From the NCBI GenBank assembly GCA_015061745.1, contig SUWB01000027.1, positions 1-42,868 on the forward strand: a stretch of 42,868 bases of DNA. Direction: 5' to 3'. The translations under genes and the position numbers were made by a program. Source of the stretch: Lentisphaerota bacterium. Lineage in GTDB: Bacteria; Verrucomicrobiota; Lentisphaeria; Victivallales; Victivallaceae. The notes under the pieces were generated by a model. It saw nothing but the letters and a program-made list of their open reading frames with translations, was not told the DNA's origin and made no database searches. This document shows, in pieces, positions 22,674 through 31,294 of this stretch. Within the stretch, counting starts at the first letter, position 1, and each line of letters opens with the position of its first letter.

Positions 22674-24833
22674 TCAAAAGCCGAGTTTCGTACTTGTACT
22701 CTTATTGGCATAAGGTTTTGCAGCACTTTCTTTTTCAAGAGCCGCAAGGCGCACAGGATTGGAATTATCTTCCAGATAATACAACGCCTGCCGGACAGTC
22801 CGGAAATCTCCGGGAGCCAGATTGGCAATGGCTTCAAGACGGCTCAATTCATCCGGAGTCAGCTGGGTTTTGAACATTCTTTCAAAAAAGATTTTCTTTC
22901 CCTCATTGTCGAGGAAATTGAAATCCAGTTTGAAAGTAAACCTGCGCATAATGGCCGGATCAAGGTTTTTTATGAAGTTGGTAGCTCCGATCATAATGCC
23001 GTTGAAGTTTTCCATTTGATAGAGCAGTTCATTGACCTGAGTGACCTCCCAGCTGTTGTGAGCCCGTTCACGGGACTGAACCATACCGTCGATCTCATCC
23101 AGAAAGAGGATCGCTTTCTCAGCCTCGGCCCGGGCAAAGGCAGCCTTGATATTCTGCTCGGTTCCGCCGACATACATATCCAGCAAATCGCTCCCCATAC
23201 AGACGTGGATTTTCCGTCCCAGTTCCCGGGCGAGAAACTTAACGAACTCGCTTTTACCCGTTCCGGGAGGGCCCGCCAGCAGAAGATTGAACCGGGGCCG
23301 GTCGGGAGAAAGAGCCGGATTTTCGCTGAGGAACTTTCTGGCAGCTCCGACGATCATTTCCAGTTTCAGATCTCCTGAAATATTGAGTCCCTCAAGAGAA
23401 TAATCTTTGGCAGGAAGCAGTTTATTGTCCTCAGAGCTTGAAATATCCATAAGTTCGCAGTGAATAGACATAAGTTTCTGCACCAGAGAAGCAACTTCCG
23501 CTTTGGCAGGTTTGATACAGGCAAGATTTTTAAGCACATTGGCGATGCCCCCGGCACTGACGGGGTACTTTTCAGAGAATTCAGAAATCATCTCCTCTGT
23601 AAAATACTTTTTGAGCCGCATCTTGGCAATGGAATTGCGCCAGATGGCGACACGCTGCCTGGCAGTCAGTTCCTCAAATTTGATGGAATAATCAAAACGG
23701 CGTCTGCTGGATTCATCCAAGGCCCTTGCGGGGATATTGGTGATCCAGATAACAGGAGTCTGCAGAGAATCCAGAACGGCATTAAGTCTGCCCTTTTCAT
23801 TCCAGGCATTAGAAGAACCATAGGCAAAGGAATTTCCCTGGAGCATTTCATCAGCTTCATCCACCACCAGCAAACTCTTATCGTGAGACACCTGATTATC
23901 GCAAATTTGCAAGGCCGCAAAACGAAAATCGGGAGAACTGTCGGAACGGTCGTTGCCTCTTTCATTGCATTGGGCAATATTGTAGCAGTCGAGTTCAAGT
24001 TCAGCAGCAAGGCTCTGAGCGAAACTGGTTTTTCCCGTCCCCGGGGCACCGTAGAGCAATATATTTACGGACTTCCCGGAACGGATCAGCTTTTTAAGCA
24101 GCTCTCCGTGCTGAACAGCCAGTTCCCCGTAAAAATCCCAGGGCAGCGGTTCTCTTTTGAACTTGGTAAAATATCTGCTGGTCAGAGGATCTTTTCTCAA
24201 TCCTGAAAAGAAATCCTCAAGGCGGAAGCAGAAATCCAAATCACTGTCCAGACAGTCAAATCTCCGCAGATTGGCATTTTCTGCCACAGCCTCAATGACT
24301 TTTCCTCTGGGAGCGTCCAGACACTTGGCCATAAAATCAATGGCATCTTCGGCACTGGAACGGCAGGATTCATAGATTTCCGCCAAAAGATTTTTGGATA
24401 CGCAACGGGCCACCAGCAATATATCCTCTTCAAAAGGGGTCAGTTTTGTCATCTTGACAAATTCTGTCCAATTGGGTTCCGGAACTTTTTGATCTTCCGG
24501 GATACCGGCACAGTAGTCATCAAGGATTTTTTCGACCAGAGTTCTGAGCTTGTTACGCAAAGATGAACACGCCCAAAGAGTACTGAGGATATCTTCCGGG
24601 TCGCTGTCTGCTTCCAATTCTTTATCGAGGAGGCTCTGGATTTTTTTCTGTTCGGCAGAAGAAAAATGTTCTTTGACGGCCTGTTGGAACTTTTCATTTG
24701 AAACAGCAATATCCAACAAATGAAAAACACTGCTGTTGTCGATATCCTGCCGGTGATTTTTAAGAAAATTCACAAGAAAAAATGCGGCACGGACTTCCAT
24801 CCACTTATTTGACACTTCATTGCAATAACTCAT
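22674..24833 (-). CDS. Tandem AAA+ ATPase under sigma-54 control
   Basis: 719 residues. Residues 1-230 are helical with no family I recognise. AAA+ module 1 has Walker A GAPGTGKT (262-269), Walker B LLVVDEADE (Asp325-Glu326) and SSRRRFD as a sensor/arginine-finger region. Module 2 has Walker A GPPGTGKS (521-528), pore-like MYVGGTE (about 553-559), Walker B FLDEID (Asp579-Glu580) and MRRF. The aromatic-Val-Gly motif in module 2 suggests a ring that threads or remodels protein, like classical AAA unfoldases, but ClpB, p97 and FtsH hallmarks are missing. GAAGGTG precedes the ATG. Regulation is visible: a consensus sigma-54 promoter lies about 55 bp upstream and a matching activator gene lies directly downstream. 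Substrate unknown. Confidence 0.82.
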   Translation of the reverse strand: MSYCNEVSNKWMEVRAAFFLVNFLKNHRQDIDNSSVFHLLDIAVSNEKFQQAVKEHFSSAEQKKIQSLLDKELEADSDPEDILSTLWACSSLRNKLRTLVEKILDDYCAGIPEDQKVPEPNWTEFVKMTKLTPFEEDILLVARCVSKNLLAEIYESCRSSAEDAIDFMAKCLDAPRGKVIEAVAENANLRRFDCLDSDLDFCFRLEDFFSGLRKDPLTSRYFTKFKREPLPWDFYGELAVQHGELLKKLIRSGKSVNILLYGAPGTGKTSFAQSLAAELELDCYNIAQCNERGNDRSDSSPDFRFAALQICDNQVSHDKSLLVVDEADEMLQGNSFAYGSSNAWNEKGRLNAVLDSLQTPVIWITNIPARALDESSRRRFDYSIKFEELTARQRVAIWRNSIAKMRLKKYFTEEMISEFSEKYPVSAGGIANVLKNLACIKPAKAEVASLVQKLMSIHCELMDISSSEDNKLLPAKDYSLEGLNISGDLKLEMIVGAARKFLSENPALSPDRPRFNLLLAGPPGTGKSEFVKFLARELGRKIHVCMGSDLLDMYVGGTEQNIKAAFARAEAEKAILFLDEIDGMVQSRERAHNSWEVTQVNELLYQMENFNGIMIGATNFIKNLDPAIMRRFTFKLDFNFLDNEGKKIFFERMFKTQLTPDELSRLEAIANLAPGDFRTVRQALYYLEDNSNPVRLAALEKESAAKPYANKSTSTKLGF

Positions 24834-24888
24834 ACTCTTTCACCTTCTCTTACTTTAACTTCTTGTCCCGTTGACAACCGGATATAAA

Positions 24889-24903
24889 GCAAGAAGCGTG
24901 CCA
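24889..24903 (-). promoter_or_regulatory. Sigma-54 (-24/-12) promoter of the tandem AAA+ gene
   Basis: On the minus strand TGGCACG (24903-24897), four bases, TTGC (24892-24889), then T. This matches the sigma-54 consensus in every fixed base, with the GG-N10-GC spacing. The expected transcript start is near 24877, about 44 bases before the ATG at 24833. Confidence 0.88.
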
Positions 24904-24946
24904 ACTTTTTTTGAGGTAAAAAGATACTTTTCCGGAGAAATGAGCC

Positions 24947-24983
24947 GTTCACTTTTTGAACACAATGAGCAATAAATGAACAC
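24947..24983. promoter_or_regulatory. Candidate upstream activator site of the sigma-54 promoter
   Basis: GTTCA (24947-24951) and TGAAC (24957-24961) form an inverted repeat around five bases. TGAACAC recurs exactly 20 bp apart at 24957 and 24977, two helical turns. The sites lie 44-80 bp upstream of the -24 element, a usual place for enhancer-binding-protein sites. Confidence 0.5.
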
Positions 24984-24984
24984 T

Positions 24985-25020
24985 AAAAAACTGCCGCAGA
25001 AAAAATTTCCCCTGCGGCAG
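24985..25020 (-). terminator. Rho-independent terminator of the hydrolase operon
   Basis: CTGCCGCAG (24991-24999) pairs with CTGCGGCAG (25012-25020), followed on the minus strand by six T residues (24985-24990), 19 bp after the amidohydrolase stop. Confidence 0.88.
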
Positions 25021-25039
25021 CTTAAAAATCTTCTTTGAT

Positions 25040-25882
25040 TTATTCTTCGAGTTTGATTCCGAACCAGGAGGCGGCAGTACGTCCCATAATATCAGCAAGG
25101 ACATCTGCCGGCACACCGATGCGGCGGAACAGTCTTTCATAATACTGAGATCCCATCTCCATTACCTGCGGAGACTTCACATAAGCATCAGAGCCCAGAA
25201 CGAATTTGCGAAATTGTTTCATCGTCACATCCACTTCAACAACAGCAGGTTTGAACATCTGGTAAAGGTCGTGGGAATTGAAACGTCCCCAGGAGCCGTT
25301 TCCGGCCAGATCGCAGTACAAATTGGAGTGAAGTCTGGCGATCATAGCCGCTTCGGGCTGGAAAGTCATCGTACCCATATGCGCCATCACCAGCTTGAGC
25401 TTCTGATAGGAACGGGCGATCCGGTCAAGGCTGACAGGATGCATATTCCGCAGCATAGGACGCTTGTAAATAATATCTGCCTCACTGGGACGGAAATTGC
25501 CCGTGTGAAAAAGAATGGGAGTGCCGCACTTTTCCGCAGCTTCATAAACACCCATATAAATATCGTGGTCATACTCATAATAGGGATAAATACATTTAAA
25601 ACCCTTAGCCCCCATTTCCACATAGCGGTAAACCTCATCCGGGTCAGCTGTTTCCCACAGATCCAGCTTGGCAAGAGGAATGAAGCAGTCAGGAAATTTC
25701 TTGCAGATCTCAATAACTTCCTCATTGGGGGTATAATCGTGTCCGCCATAACGCAAACCGCCTGAGAGACAGATCATTGTCCCCATCCGGCGGCATTGTT
25801 CAGCCAGAAATGTCAAATCATTCATATTATTGCTGTTGCAGTGAACGTGCATATCCAGCCGGGTCATTTTACCGTATTCCAC
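25040..25882 (-). CDS. Amidohydrolase family (Amidohydro_2-like) metal-dependent hydrolase
   Basis: 280 residues read from a GTG start. The metal-site motif DMHVH (His12 and His14) opens the barrel. PILFHTGN and LVMAHMG supply the strand-5 and strand-6 histidines, and LGSDA the late aspartate, all typical of the amidohydrolase superfamily branch that includes 2-pyrone-4,6-dicarboxylate lactonase and decarboxylases. The protein is cytoplasmic. It follows the beta-lactamase-fold gene by 36 bases, so it is the second gene of an operon. Substrate unknown: a lactone, amide or carboxylate are all possible. Confidence 0.82.
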   Translation of the reverse strand: MEYGKMTRLDMHVHCNSNNMNDLTFLAEQCRRMGTMICLSGGLRYGGHDYTPNEEVIEICKKFPDCFIPLAKLDLWETADPDEVYRYVEMGAKGFKCIYPYYEYDHDIYMGVYEAAEKCGTPILFHTGNFRPSEADIIYKRPMLRNMHPVSLDRIARSYQKLKLVMAHMGTMTFQPEAAMIARLHSNLYCDLAGNGSWGRFNSHDLYQMFKPAVVEVDVTMKQFRKFVLGSDAYVKSPQVMEMGSQYYERLFRRIGVPADVLADIMGRTAASWFGIKLEE

Positions 25883-25890
25883 AAAAAATT

Positions 25891-25898
25891 CTCCTTTT
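25891..25898 (-). promoter_or_regulatory. Ribosome binding site that selects a GTG start
   Basis: AAAAGGAG lies 8 bases before the GTG at 25880-25882. The first ATG in frame (25865-25867) would be 23 bases away, so GTG is the better start. Confidence 0.75.
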
Positions 25899-25918
25899 AT
25901 ACTTGTTTTTATCTTTTC

Positions 25919-27073
25919 TCAGAATCCGTTTTCTCTGTCGCCTCCGGCACTCCGGGATGCAGATGTGCCTGCAACAACTTCCTGGATCAGGGGCAATATT
26001 TGAGTCCGCTGCAATTTATTGGGGGAATTCAAAACGTGCTGGACATAAAACACTGTAAGGTCATTGGCAGGATCAACAGCAAGATAGGCTCCGGCGGCAC
26101 CGCCCCAGCCGTAATCTGTTACAGAACTTTCTCCCGTTGACGGGATGCAGCGGACTCCCAGACCGTAACCGTAAGTGCCGCTGCCGCACCATTCATCGTG
26201 TCCGGCGCGCTGCGGACCTTCCTCAAGCATATCGGTGCTCATCATTTTCACCGTATCAGCTTTAAGGAGTTTTCCGTCCTTCAAACCTTCAAGAAAAGTG
26301 CTGTAATCGTCCAGAGTGGAAACACATCCGGCACCGCCGCTGGCATACTGGGGGCCGAAAATATAGACATTGGCACATCTGATCCTTTCGATCCGGGGTT
26401 CATCTGAATCGGGCAGAGGATCATTGCGGTAGAGGGGGGCAATGGTATCTTTTTCATCCTCTTTAAGAACAAAAGTCGAATTTTTGATCCCCAGAGGAGC
26501 AAAGATATTTTTTTCCACATAATTTTCAAATTTTTCGCCTGAAATGACTTCGACCAATGCGGCGATCACGTCGTGAGCAAGGCTGTACTGCCACCCCTGC
26601 CCGGGTTCATAAAGCAAAGGCTGCTGTGCCATATAGCGGACAGTTTCCCTTGTGGGACACTCACCGGCAGTCTCGGCACGGGCTTTCATCAAAGGCGGCG
26701 AAGTCAGATTATAATCCATTCCGGCACTCATACGGAAAAGGTCACGGATCGTGATTTTATTCCGGGCAGTTGCACACCCGTCAGCTGTCCGCACGGACAT
26801 TTCTGCAAATTCGGGCATATATTTCCCCAGTTCATCATCCAGATCGAATTTGCCTTTTTCCCATAATTGCAGAGCTGCGGTACAGGTAATGACTTTGGAG
26901 CAGGAGTAAATATACACCCGTTCATTTCCGGTCATAGGGATCTGTTTCTCGCGGTCAGAGAATCCTGCAGCATAGCGGTATATTTCCGTACCGTGCTGCT
27001 TGACAAGAATTGATGCCCCGGGAATCCCCATAGCGATCATAGAATCCATTAACTCTTTCAATTTTTCAAACAT
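25919..27073 (-). CDS. Serine beta-lactamase-fold hydrolase (class C/EstB-like)
   Basis: 384 residues with no signal peptide. The SxxK nucleophile motif is Ser57-Cys-Ser-Lys60 in IYSCSKV. The second-motif tyrosine is Tyr163 in QYSLAHDV, where a Leu replaces the Asn of the usual YxN. GWGGAAGAYLAVDP supplies the third-motif glycines. Members include esterases, D-aminopeptidases and penicillin-binding-like proteins; a cytoplasmic member is unlikely to be a resistance beta-lactamase. AGGAG precedes the ATG. It is the first gene of an operon with the amidohydrolase, suggesting stepwise hydrolysis of one compound. Confidence 0.85.
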   Translation of the reverse strand: MFEKLKELMDSMIAMGIPGASILVKQHGTEIYRYAAGFSDREKQIPMTGNERVYIYSCSKVITCTAALQLWEKGKFDLDDELGKYMPEFAEMSVRTADGCATARNKITIRDLFRMSAGMDYNLTSPPLMKARAETAGECPTRETVRYMAQQPLLYEPGQGWQYSLAHDVIAALVEVISGEKFENYVEKNIFAPLGIKNSTFVLKEDEKDTIAPLYRNDPLPDSDEPRIERIRCANVYIFGPQYASGGAGCVSTLDDYSTFLEGLKDGKLLKADTVKMMSTDMLEEGPQRAGHDEWCGSGTYGYGLGVRCIPSTGESSVTDYGWGGAAGAYLAVDPANDLTVFYVQHVLNSPNKLQRTQILPLIQEVVAGTSASRSAGGDRENGF

Positions 27074-27132
27074 AATTTATCTCCTGAAAAAAGTTCATTT
27101 CCGAAAAAGCTGATTTTCCCTTATTTGTCCGG

Positions 27133-27160
27133 TATATACTATACACCCGCGACCTGTCAT
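27133..27160 (-). promoter_or_regulatory. Weak promoter candidate for the hydrolase operon
   Basis: ATGACA (27155-27160) and TATATA (27133-27138) on the minus strand are separated by 16 bp, about 60 bp before the ATG at 27073. It departs from the TATATT form seen elsewhere, so it is tentative. Confidence 0.35.
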
Positions 27161-27190
27161 TTTCCAACAGTACAATAAAAATTACTCCGG

Positions 27191-27237
27191 CAAAACAAAA
27201 AATTCCCGGGGAGAAAAAATTTCTCTATCCCGGGAAT
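27191..27237 (-). terminator. Terminator of the large DUF4838 gene
   Basis: ATTCCCGGG (27202-27210) pairs with CCCGGGAAT (27229-27237), and an inner GAGAAA/TTTCTC stem extends it. T-rich sequence follows on the minus strand. It lies 19 bp after the stop. Confidence 0.85.
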
Positions 27238-27255
27238 GAGCTGTGAACGGTACTC

Positions 27256-30189
27256 TTATTTCTGCTTACGGATCACAAGAGTGGCATTTTCAACGATTAT
27301 CTCACCACCGGCGGTGGTGAGAAAAATGTTGTTGTAGTAACGTTTGCCCCCTTTCTGGGCGACTTCAGGAACAAGTCTCACAACATTGGTAAAAGTCTGG
27401 GGTGTCTCTTTCAGCTCAAAAGACTTACTGCCGCCGCCGTTGATGATAAATCTGCCAGCGGCATCACACCAGCCGGCTCCCAGAGAGCCTTTGCCTTTAC
27501 CTCTGAGAGTGACGGTAAAAACGCCCTCTTCATCCGGCTGCAGATCCACCATTTTCATACAACGCAACGCTCCCCAGGTCAGATTCTTGTAACCGAATTT
27601 GACGGCATCTTTGCCGTTGACCTTGATATATTCCTTGTGGACCTTGGGAGAGGAAGTGAACCAGACACTTTTGTCTTTCAGATTGCTGATGTCGATTTTT
27701 CTTTCAGCCCTGCGTTTGCCGAAACGGACATTTCCGAAACCGGAAATATCGGAAAAACTGCCGCTGAGAGGCAAATTCCAGGCATAAAGTTCCCGGGCTC
27801 CGGGCTGAGAGAAGGCAAACTGCATATACCAGTTTTCACCGGCAGCGGGGATATAAGTGCTGATGGATCTGAAGGGGATCGTCACCTGAGAACTCCAGAC
27901 GCCGTTTTTGATACTGTCTTTGTGAGTCCAGTAGCAGTTCCACTTTTTATTGCCTTTTCCGTAAGGAGAAATGAGACTGTCAAAAGCGGAATTTTTCACA
28001 GCGGAAAAGACCAGCTGTATTCTGCTGACACCGTTGCTGACAAAGATTTCCCAGACAGCTTCTTTCCAGAGGGCGGAACTGTCCCGGGGAATAGAGGTCT
28101 GAGAGGGAGCCTTAGGCAGGGGGGCGGTAAATGAGAGCAAGAGAGCTTTATCAGTGAATGCGGCCTTGAAAGAGGCTTTGACGGCAGGAAACGCTCCCTT
28201 GAGAGGCAGAACTTTTTGAGCAGGGATTTTTGCCCAGGCGGGATCTGAAAAATCCTTGACCTTAACCAGTTCCATAGAGTTGATCTTCTGACGCAGAACT
28301 TTCGGATCACTGTTGAATGCCCCCTGGAAAAGCCCTGCCATAGAGCCGCCGGCACGCAAATGCACCAGAGAAGGACTATTAAAAATCCCGGGGACCCGAT
28401 TGTTGACGATCTTGAGTGATGCAAAGTAGGCTTCCCGTTTTTCAATGGCAGAGGCCAGTTTTTCCCGGTTGGCTTCGGAGTCCAGCTTCTGCAGTTCCTG
28501 AGCGGCATTATTGACTTGGGCGGTCACAACCAGATAGCGGAACTCGCTCTGAAGGCGTTTGGTAAAATCAGAAGCGATCCACACTTTTTCAGCAGCGGCA
28601 AAATTCTTTTCCAGCTGGCTCAGCACAGCGGGGGTGTACCGTTTTGCCCACAGTTCGTCAGCAGTTTTCCGTTTACGGTTGAAGTCGTTGAAGTCATCAT
28701 TCTGGTCCGCGGGGAAAAGTTTGGAGCGTTCATCAAGGATCAGGAAGAATTTTTCCATATAAGGAGCTGCTTTTGCACCATAGACAAAGAGGCAATACTC
28801 CTTGAGAATTTTCCGGTAATCAGCTGCAGGATTACCGCAGAATTGGCCGTAAGCATAGATCCAGGGGCCGCCCAGAGCGGGATTCACATTGATGCCGCAG
28901 TTGTAAAAATAGGTCACAGGCGTGTTGTGCATCCACTTGAGTTCCTTCTGCAAATAGGCAAAATCACAGGCGGGAGCATAACTGCTTGCTTTGTAGGAGC
29001 CGAAATAATATGTCCACGCAGCCATTCCGCTGATATTAAATTTCTTCCACCCTTCCAGAAGTTTTTTGGTGGCAGGAGCCACATCAATAATCATTTTTCT
29101 GGTGGGGAACTTCTTGATCGTCTCAGGGATCATATGGGTGGGACCGTAACAGGAAATAGCAGGGATCACGCCGGGACGGTCTTTTTCAAGGCGTGCCGCC
29201 ATATCAGCGTGAAGTCTCCACAGTTTTTCACCCCAGTCGGAGGTGTTGTACATCTTTTTGCAAGGTTCACACTGACAGCCGATAAAGCCGTCACTCTGAC
29301 CGAATTCCACCACTTTGTAGCCCAAATCAGCCCGTTCAAGAGCGTTTTTATAGATCAGTTCCTGGACTTTGGGGTTGGACAGGCAGTACTGGGGACGGGG
29401 TTCATAAATGGGAGTGCGTTCGTGATACAGCCGTTTCCCGTTGATCAATGCGAAATATTCAGGATTGGTCTTGTAGTATTTATCCTGAGGAATGGAGAAA
29501 GCGTGATAATGGACGTAATATCCTTCACCGGGAGAGAAGTAAAAGTTGTTGGCAATGGAAAAAAGAATACCGCCCATATCCCCCTGCTGAGTAAAACGGG
29601 CCTTACCGCGGTAGGCAAATTTTTCAGGAATAGAAATTTTTTTCTGAGGCAGAGTCCGGACGCCTTCGTGTTCACCGTAAGCGTTGAATTTGGGGATCAC
29701 AAAGCGGGTATTGAGGAACTTTTCAGCAAAGACGCAGACCGCTTTCAAAGAGCCATTGGTAAAGTGGACAAAGTATTTGGGGTACTTGAGAGCAGCAAAC
29801 ATATTGCTTTTTTTGTAAGGATTGCCCGCATCTTTGCCGTAACAGAAAATATCTTTTCCTTTGACAACAATGGCGTGTTCCCAGGCAGCAAAGTTTTTGC
29901 TTGAAAGCCCTGCTTTGGCGGCAGCTTTGGTATTGCCCACATAAATGGCAGGTTTTCCGGGGATCATCTTGCTTTCTGTCACCAGAGGCAATTTGACTCC
30001 GGCAGCCTTGAAAACGGCAGTCCGGATAACTTTGCCTCCCAGAGCGACATACTCATCAAGAGTTTTGTCACCGCAGCTTTCCGGTACTACGATCTGATAA
30101 TCGGACTTGCCCTTGTCGGCAACGATCACTGCGGCCTGTGCCCATACGCAGCAGCATACCGTCAGCAGGAGAAAAAGAGTTTTTTTCAT
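27256..30189 (-). CDS. Large secreted DUF4838 protein with C-terminal CBM9-like and jelly-roll domains
   Basis: 977 residues with a signal peptide ending near WAQAA. Residues about 20-180 form the alpha/beta domain found before GH20-like barrels. The barrel carries VVEFGQSDGFIGCQCEPC (Asp300; Cys305, 307, 310), the same CxCxxC motif as the 18683-21019 protein, then PAISCYGP and YFYNCGINVNP. Residues about 640-850 look like a CBM9-type sugar-binding domain (WEIFVSNG, WSSQVTIPF, WYMQFAFS). The last 110 residues are a second beta-sandwich (GVFTVTLRGKGKGSLGAGW). Likely an exported glycan-active enzyme; specificity unknown. AAGGA precedes the ATG. It appears to be a single-gene transcript with its own promoter and terminator. 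Confidence 0.8.
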   Translation of the reverse strand: MKKTLFLLLTVCCCVWAQAAVIVADKGKSDYQIVVPESCGDKTLDEYVALGGKVIRTAVFKAAGVKLPLVTESKMIPGKPAIYVGNTKAAAKAGLSSKNFAAWEHAIVVKGKDIFCYGKDAGNPYKKSNMFAALKYPKYFVHFTNGSLKAVCVFAEKFLNTRFVIPKFNAYGEHEGVRTLPQKKISIPEKFAYRGKARFTQQGDMGGILFSIANNFYFSPGEGYYVHYHAFSIPQDKYYKTNPEYFALINGKRLYHERTPIYEPRPQYCLSNPKVQELIYKNALERADLGYKVVEFGQSDGFIGCQCEPCKKMYNTSDWGEKLWRLHADMAARLEKDRPGVIPAISCYGPTHMIPETIKKFPTRKMIIDVAPATKKLLEGWKKFNISGMAAWTYYFGSYKASSYAPACDFAYLQKELKWMHNTPVTYFYNCGINVNPALGGPWIYAYGQFCGNPAADYRKILKEYCLFVYGAKAAPYMEKFFLILDERSKLFPADQNDDFNDFNRKRKTADELWAKRYTPAVLSQLEKNFAAAEKVWIASDFTKRLQSEFRYLVVTAQVNNAAQELQKLDSEANREKLASAIEKREAYFASLKIVNNRVPGIFNSPSLVHLRAGGSMAGLFQGAFNSDPKVLRQKINSMELVKVKDFSDPAWAKIPAQKVLPLKGAFPAVKASFKAAFTDKALLLSFTAPLPKAPSQTSIPRDSSALWKEAVWEIFVSNGVSRIQLVFSAVKNSAFDSLISPYGKGNKKWNCYWTHKDSIKNGVWSSQVTIPFRSISTYIPAAGENWYMQFAFSQPGARELYAWNLPLSGSFSDISGFGNVRFGKRRAERKIDISNLKDKSVWFTSSPKVHKEYIKVNGKDAVKFGYKNLTWGALRCMKMVDLQPDEEGVFTVTLRGKGKGSLGAGWCDAAGRFIINGGGSKSFELKETPQTFTNVVRLVPEVAQKGGKRYYNNIFLTTAGGEIIVENATLVIRKQK

Positions 30190-30242
30190 TTTTTTGTTTT
30201 TCCTTTATCTCGATACAGTTAAAAAGCGTGAATACCTGACAT

Positions 30243-30270
30243 AATATACACCGTCATAAGAAAAAAACAA
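30243..30270 (-). promoter_or_regulatory. Promoter TTGTTT-16-TATATT for the large DUF4838 gene
   Basis: On the minus strand TTGTTT (30265-30270) and TATATT (30243-30248), spacer 16 bp, 53 bp upstream of the ATG at 30189. Confidence 0.6.
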
Positions 30271-30327
30271 GTATTCCTGCCAACACTTCTGAACTCCGAT
30301 AATTCTTACTGAGGAATAAAGTTTTTC

Positions 30328-30356
30328 TTGACAAGAACCATACGCGAGGATATATT
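30328..30356 (+). promoter_or_regulatory. Promoter TTGACA-17-TATATT for the isomerase/DUF362 operon
   Basis: TTGACA at 30328-30333 and TATATT at 30351-30356, spacer 17 bp, about 50 bp before the ATG at 30407. It is back-to-back with the promoter for the large DUF4838 gene. Confidence 0.75.
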
Positions 30357-30406
30357 ATAATTGAAAAATATTTTCCTTATTTTATGTTAGAGAATTGGAT
30401 CGTTTT

Positions 30407-31270
30407 ATGATACTTGGAATAAATCTGGTATGTTTCAATAATGCCCGGCAAGGCATTTACAGAACTCAGGAAGAAGCGGCACGGCTCTGCCGGGAAGCCG
30501 GATTTGACAGTGTTGACTGTCACGTTAATTTTACCGAAAGTCCCGACTATCTCAACATTGCCCGGGATCTGCGTCGTCAATATGATGCAGCCGGTGTCAG
30601 GGTGCACCAGATCCATTTGCCCCTTTTCCGCTTCAGAAAAGATGCCGACGGAGTGAAACTCTTTGCTGAAAACGCTCCCAAAGCTATGGAATGTGCCGAC
30701 ATTCTGGGAGCCCGATTTGCGGTGGCACACGTTGATGAATACCGTCTTTCCCCCGGGGAAGAATGGGACTTTGACCGTGTTCTTGAAATCACCGCCGACT
30801 ACTTTTCTCCTGTGGTCGAACTGGGAAAAAAATATGGAATTATGCCCTGTATCGAAAATTTATATGAAGATCATCTCAATGTCCCCGAAAGCTGCCGTTC
30901 CCGTTTTTCTGCGGCGACAGAAGATTTGATCGCTCTGGCTGATATTTTCAAAGAAGCAGTCGGTATCTGCTGGGATTTCGGACACGCCCAAACCGCCTTC
31001 GGAGCCGGCAGCCTTGACGAACTGCGCAAGATCGGCAAACGTCTGACCACCACCCACGTCCACGATTCCCACAGCGGCAAGGATCTGCACCTGATCCCCT
31101 TTTACGGCAATGTGGAATGGGAAAAAATTATGCCTTATCTGAAAGAAACCGGCTATGAAGGTCCCTTCAGCTTTGAACTGCTCAGAGCCTCGTTCCCCGA
31201 ATCTCTTATTAAAGAAACATTAAATTACCTGCACACTGTCGGCAATATTCTTCTTGCTATGGCAAAGTGA
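30407..31270 (+). CDS. Sugar phosphate isomerase/epimerase (AP endonuclease 2-like TIM barrel)
   Basis: 287 residues from the ATG at 30407 (MILGINLVCF). An in-frame TTG at 30395 would add four residues, but GGAT spaced eight bases before the ATG mirrors the site of the antiporter gene. Motifs: HQIHLPLFRF, FAVAHVDEY, CIENLYED (metal-ligand Glu), CWDFGHAQ (Asp and His) and HVHDSHSG, with a closing FSFELL strand. These match the metal-binding layout of xylose-isomerase-like TIM barrels such as IolE/IolI types. It is a different subgroup from the 13045-13845 protein. The DUF362 gene follows after 24 bases. Substrate unknown. Confidence 0.88.
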   Translation: MILGINLVCFNNARQGIYRTQEEAARLCREAGFDSVDCHVNFTESPDYLNIARDLRRQYDAAGVRVHQIHLPLFRFRKDADGVKLFAENAPKAMECADILGARFAVAHVDEYRLSPGEEWDFDRVLEITADYFSPVVELGKKYGIMPCIENLYEDHLNVPESCRSRFSAATEDLIALADIFKEAVGICWDFGHAQTAFGAGSLDELRKIGKRLTTTHVHDSHSGKDLHLIPFYGNVEWEKIMPYLKETGYEGPFSFELLRASFPESLIKETLNYLHTVGNILLAMAK

Positions 31271-31294
31271 AAAATAAAGGAATTCTGCAAGATT

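Noticed and set aside
30395-30406. TTG start for the isomerase at 30395
   Set aside because: The ATG at 30407 has a ribosome site spaced like that of other genes here and begins at the conserved first strand.
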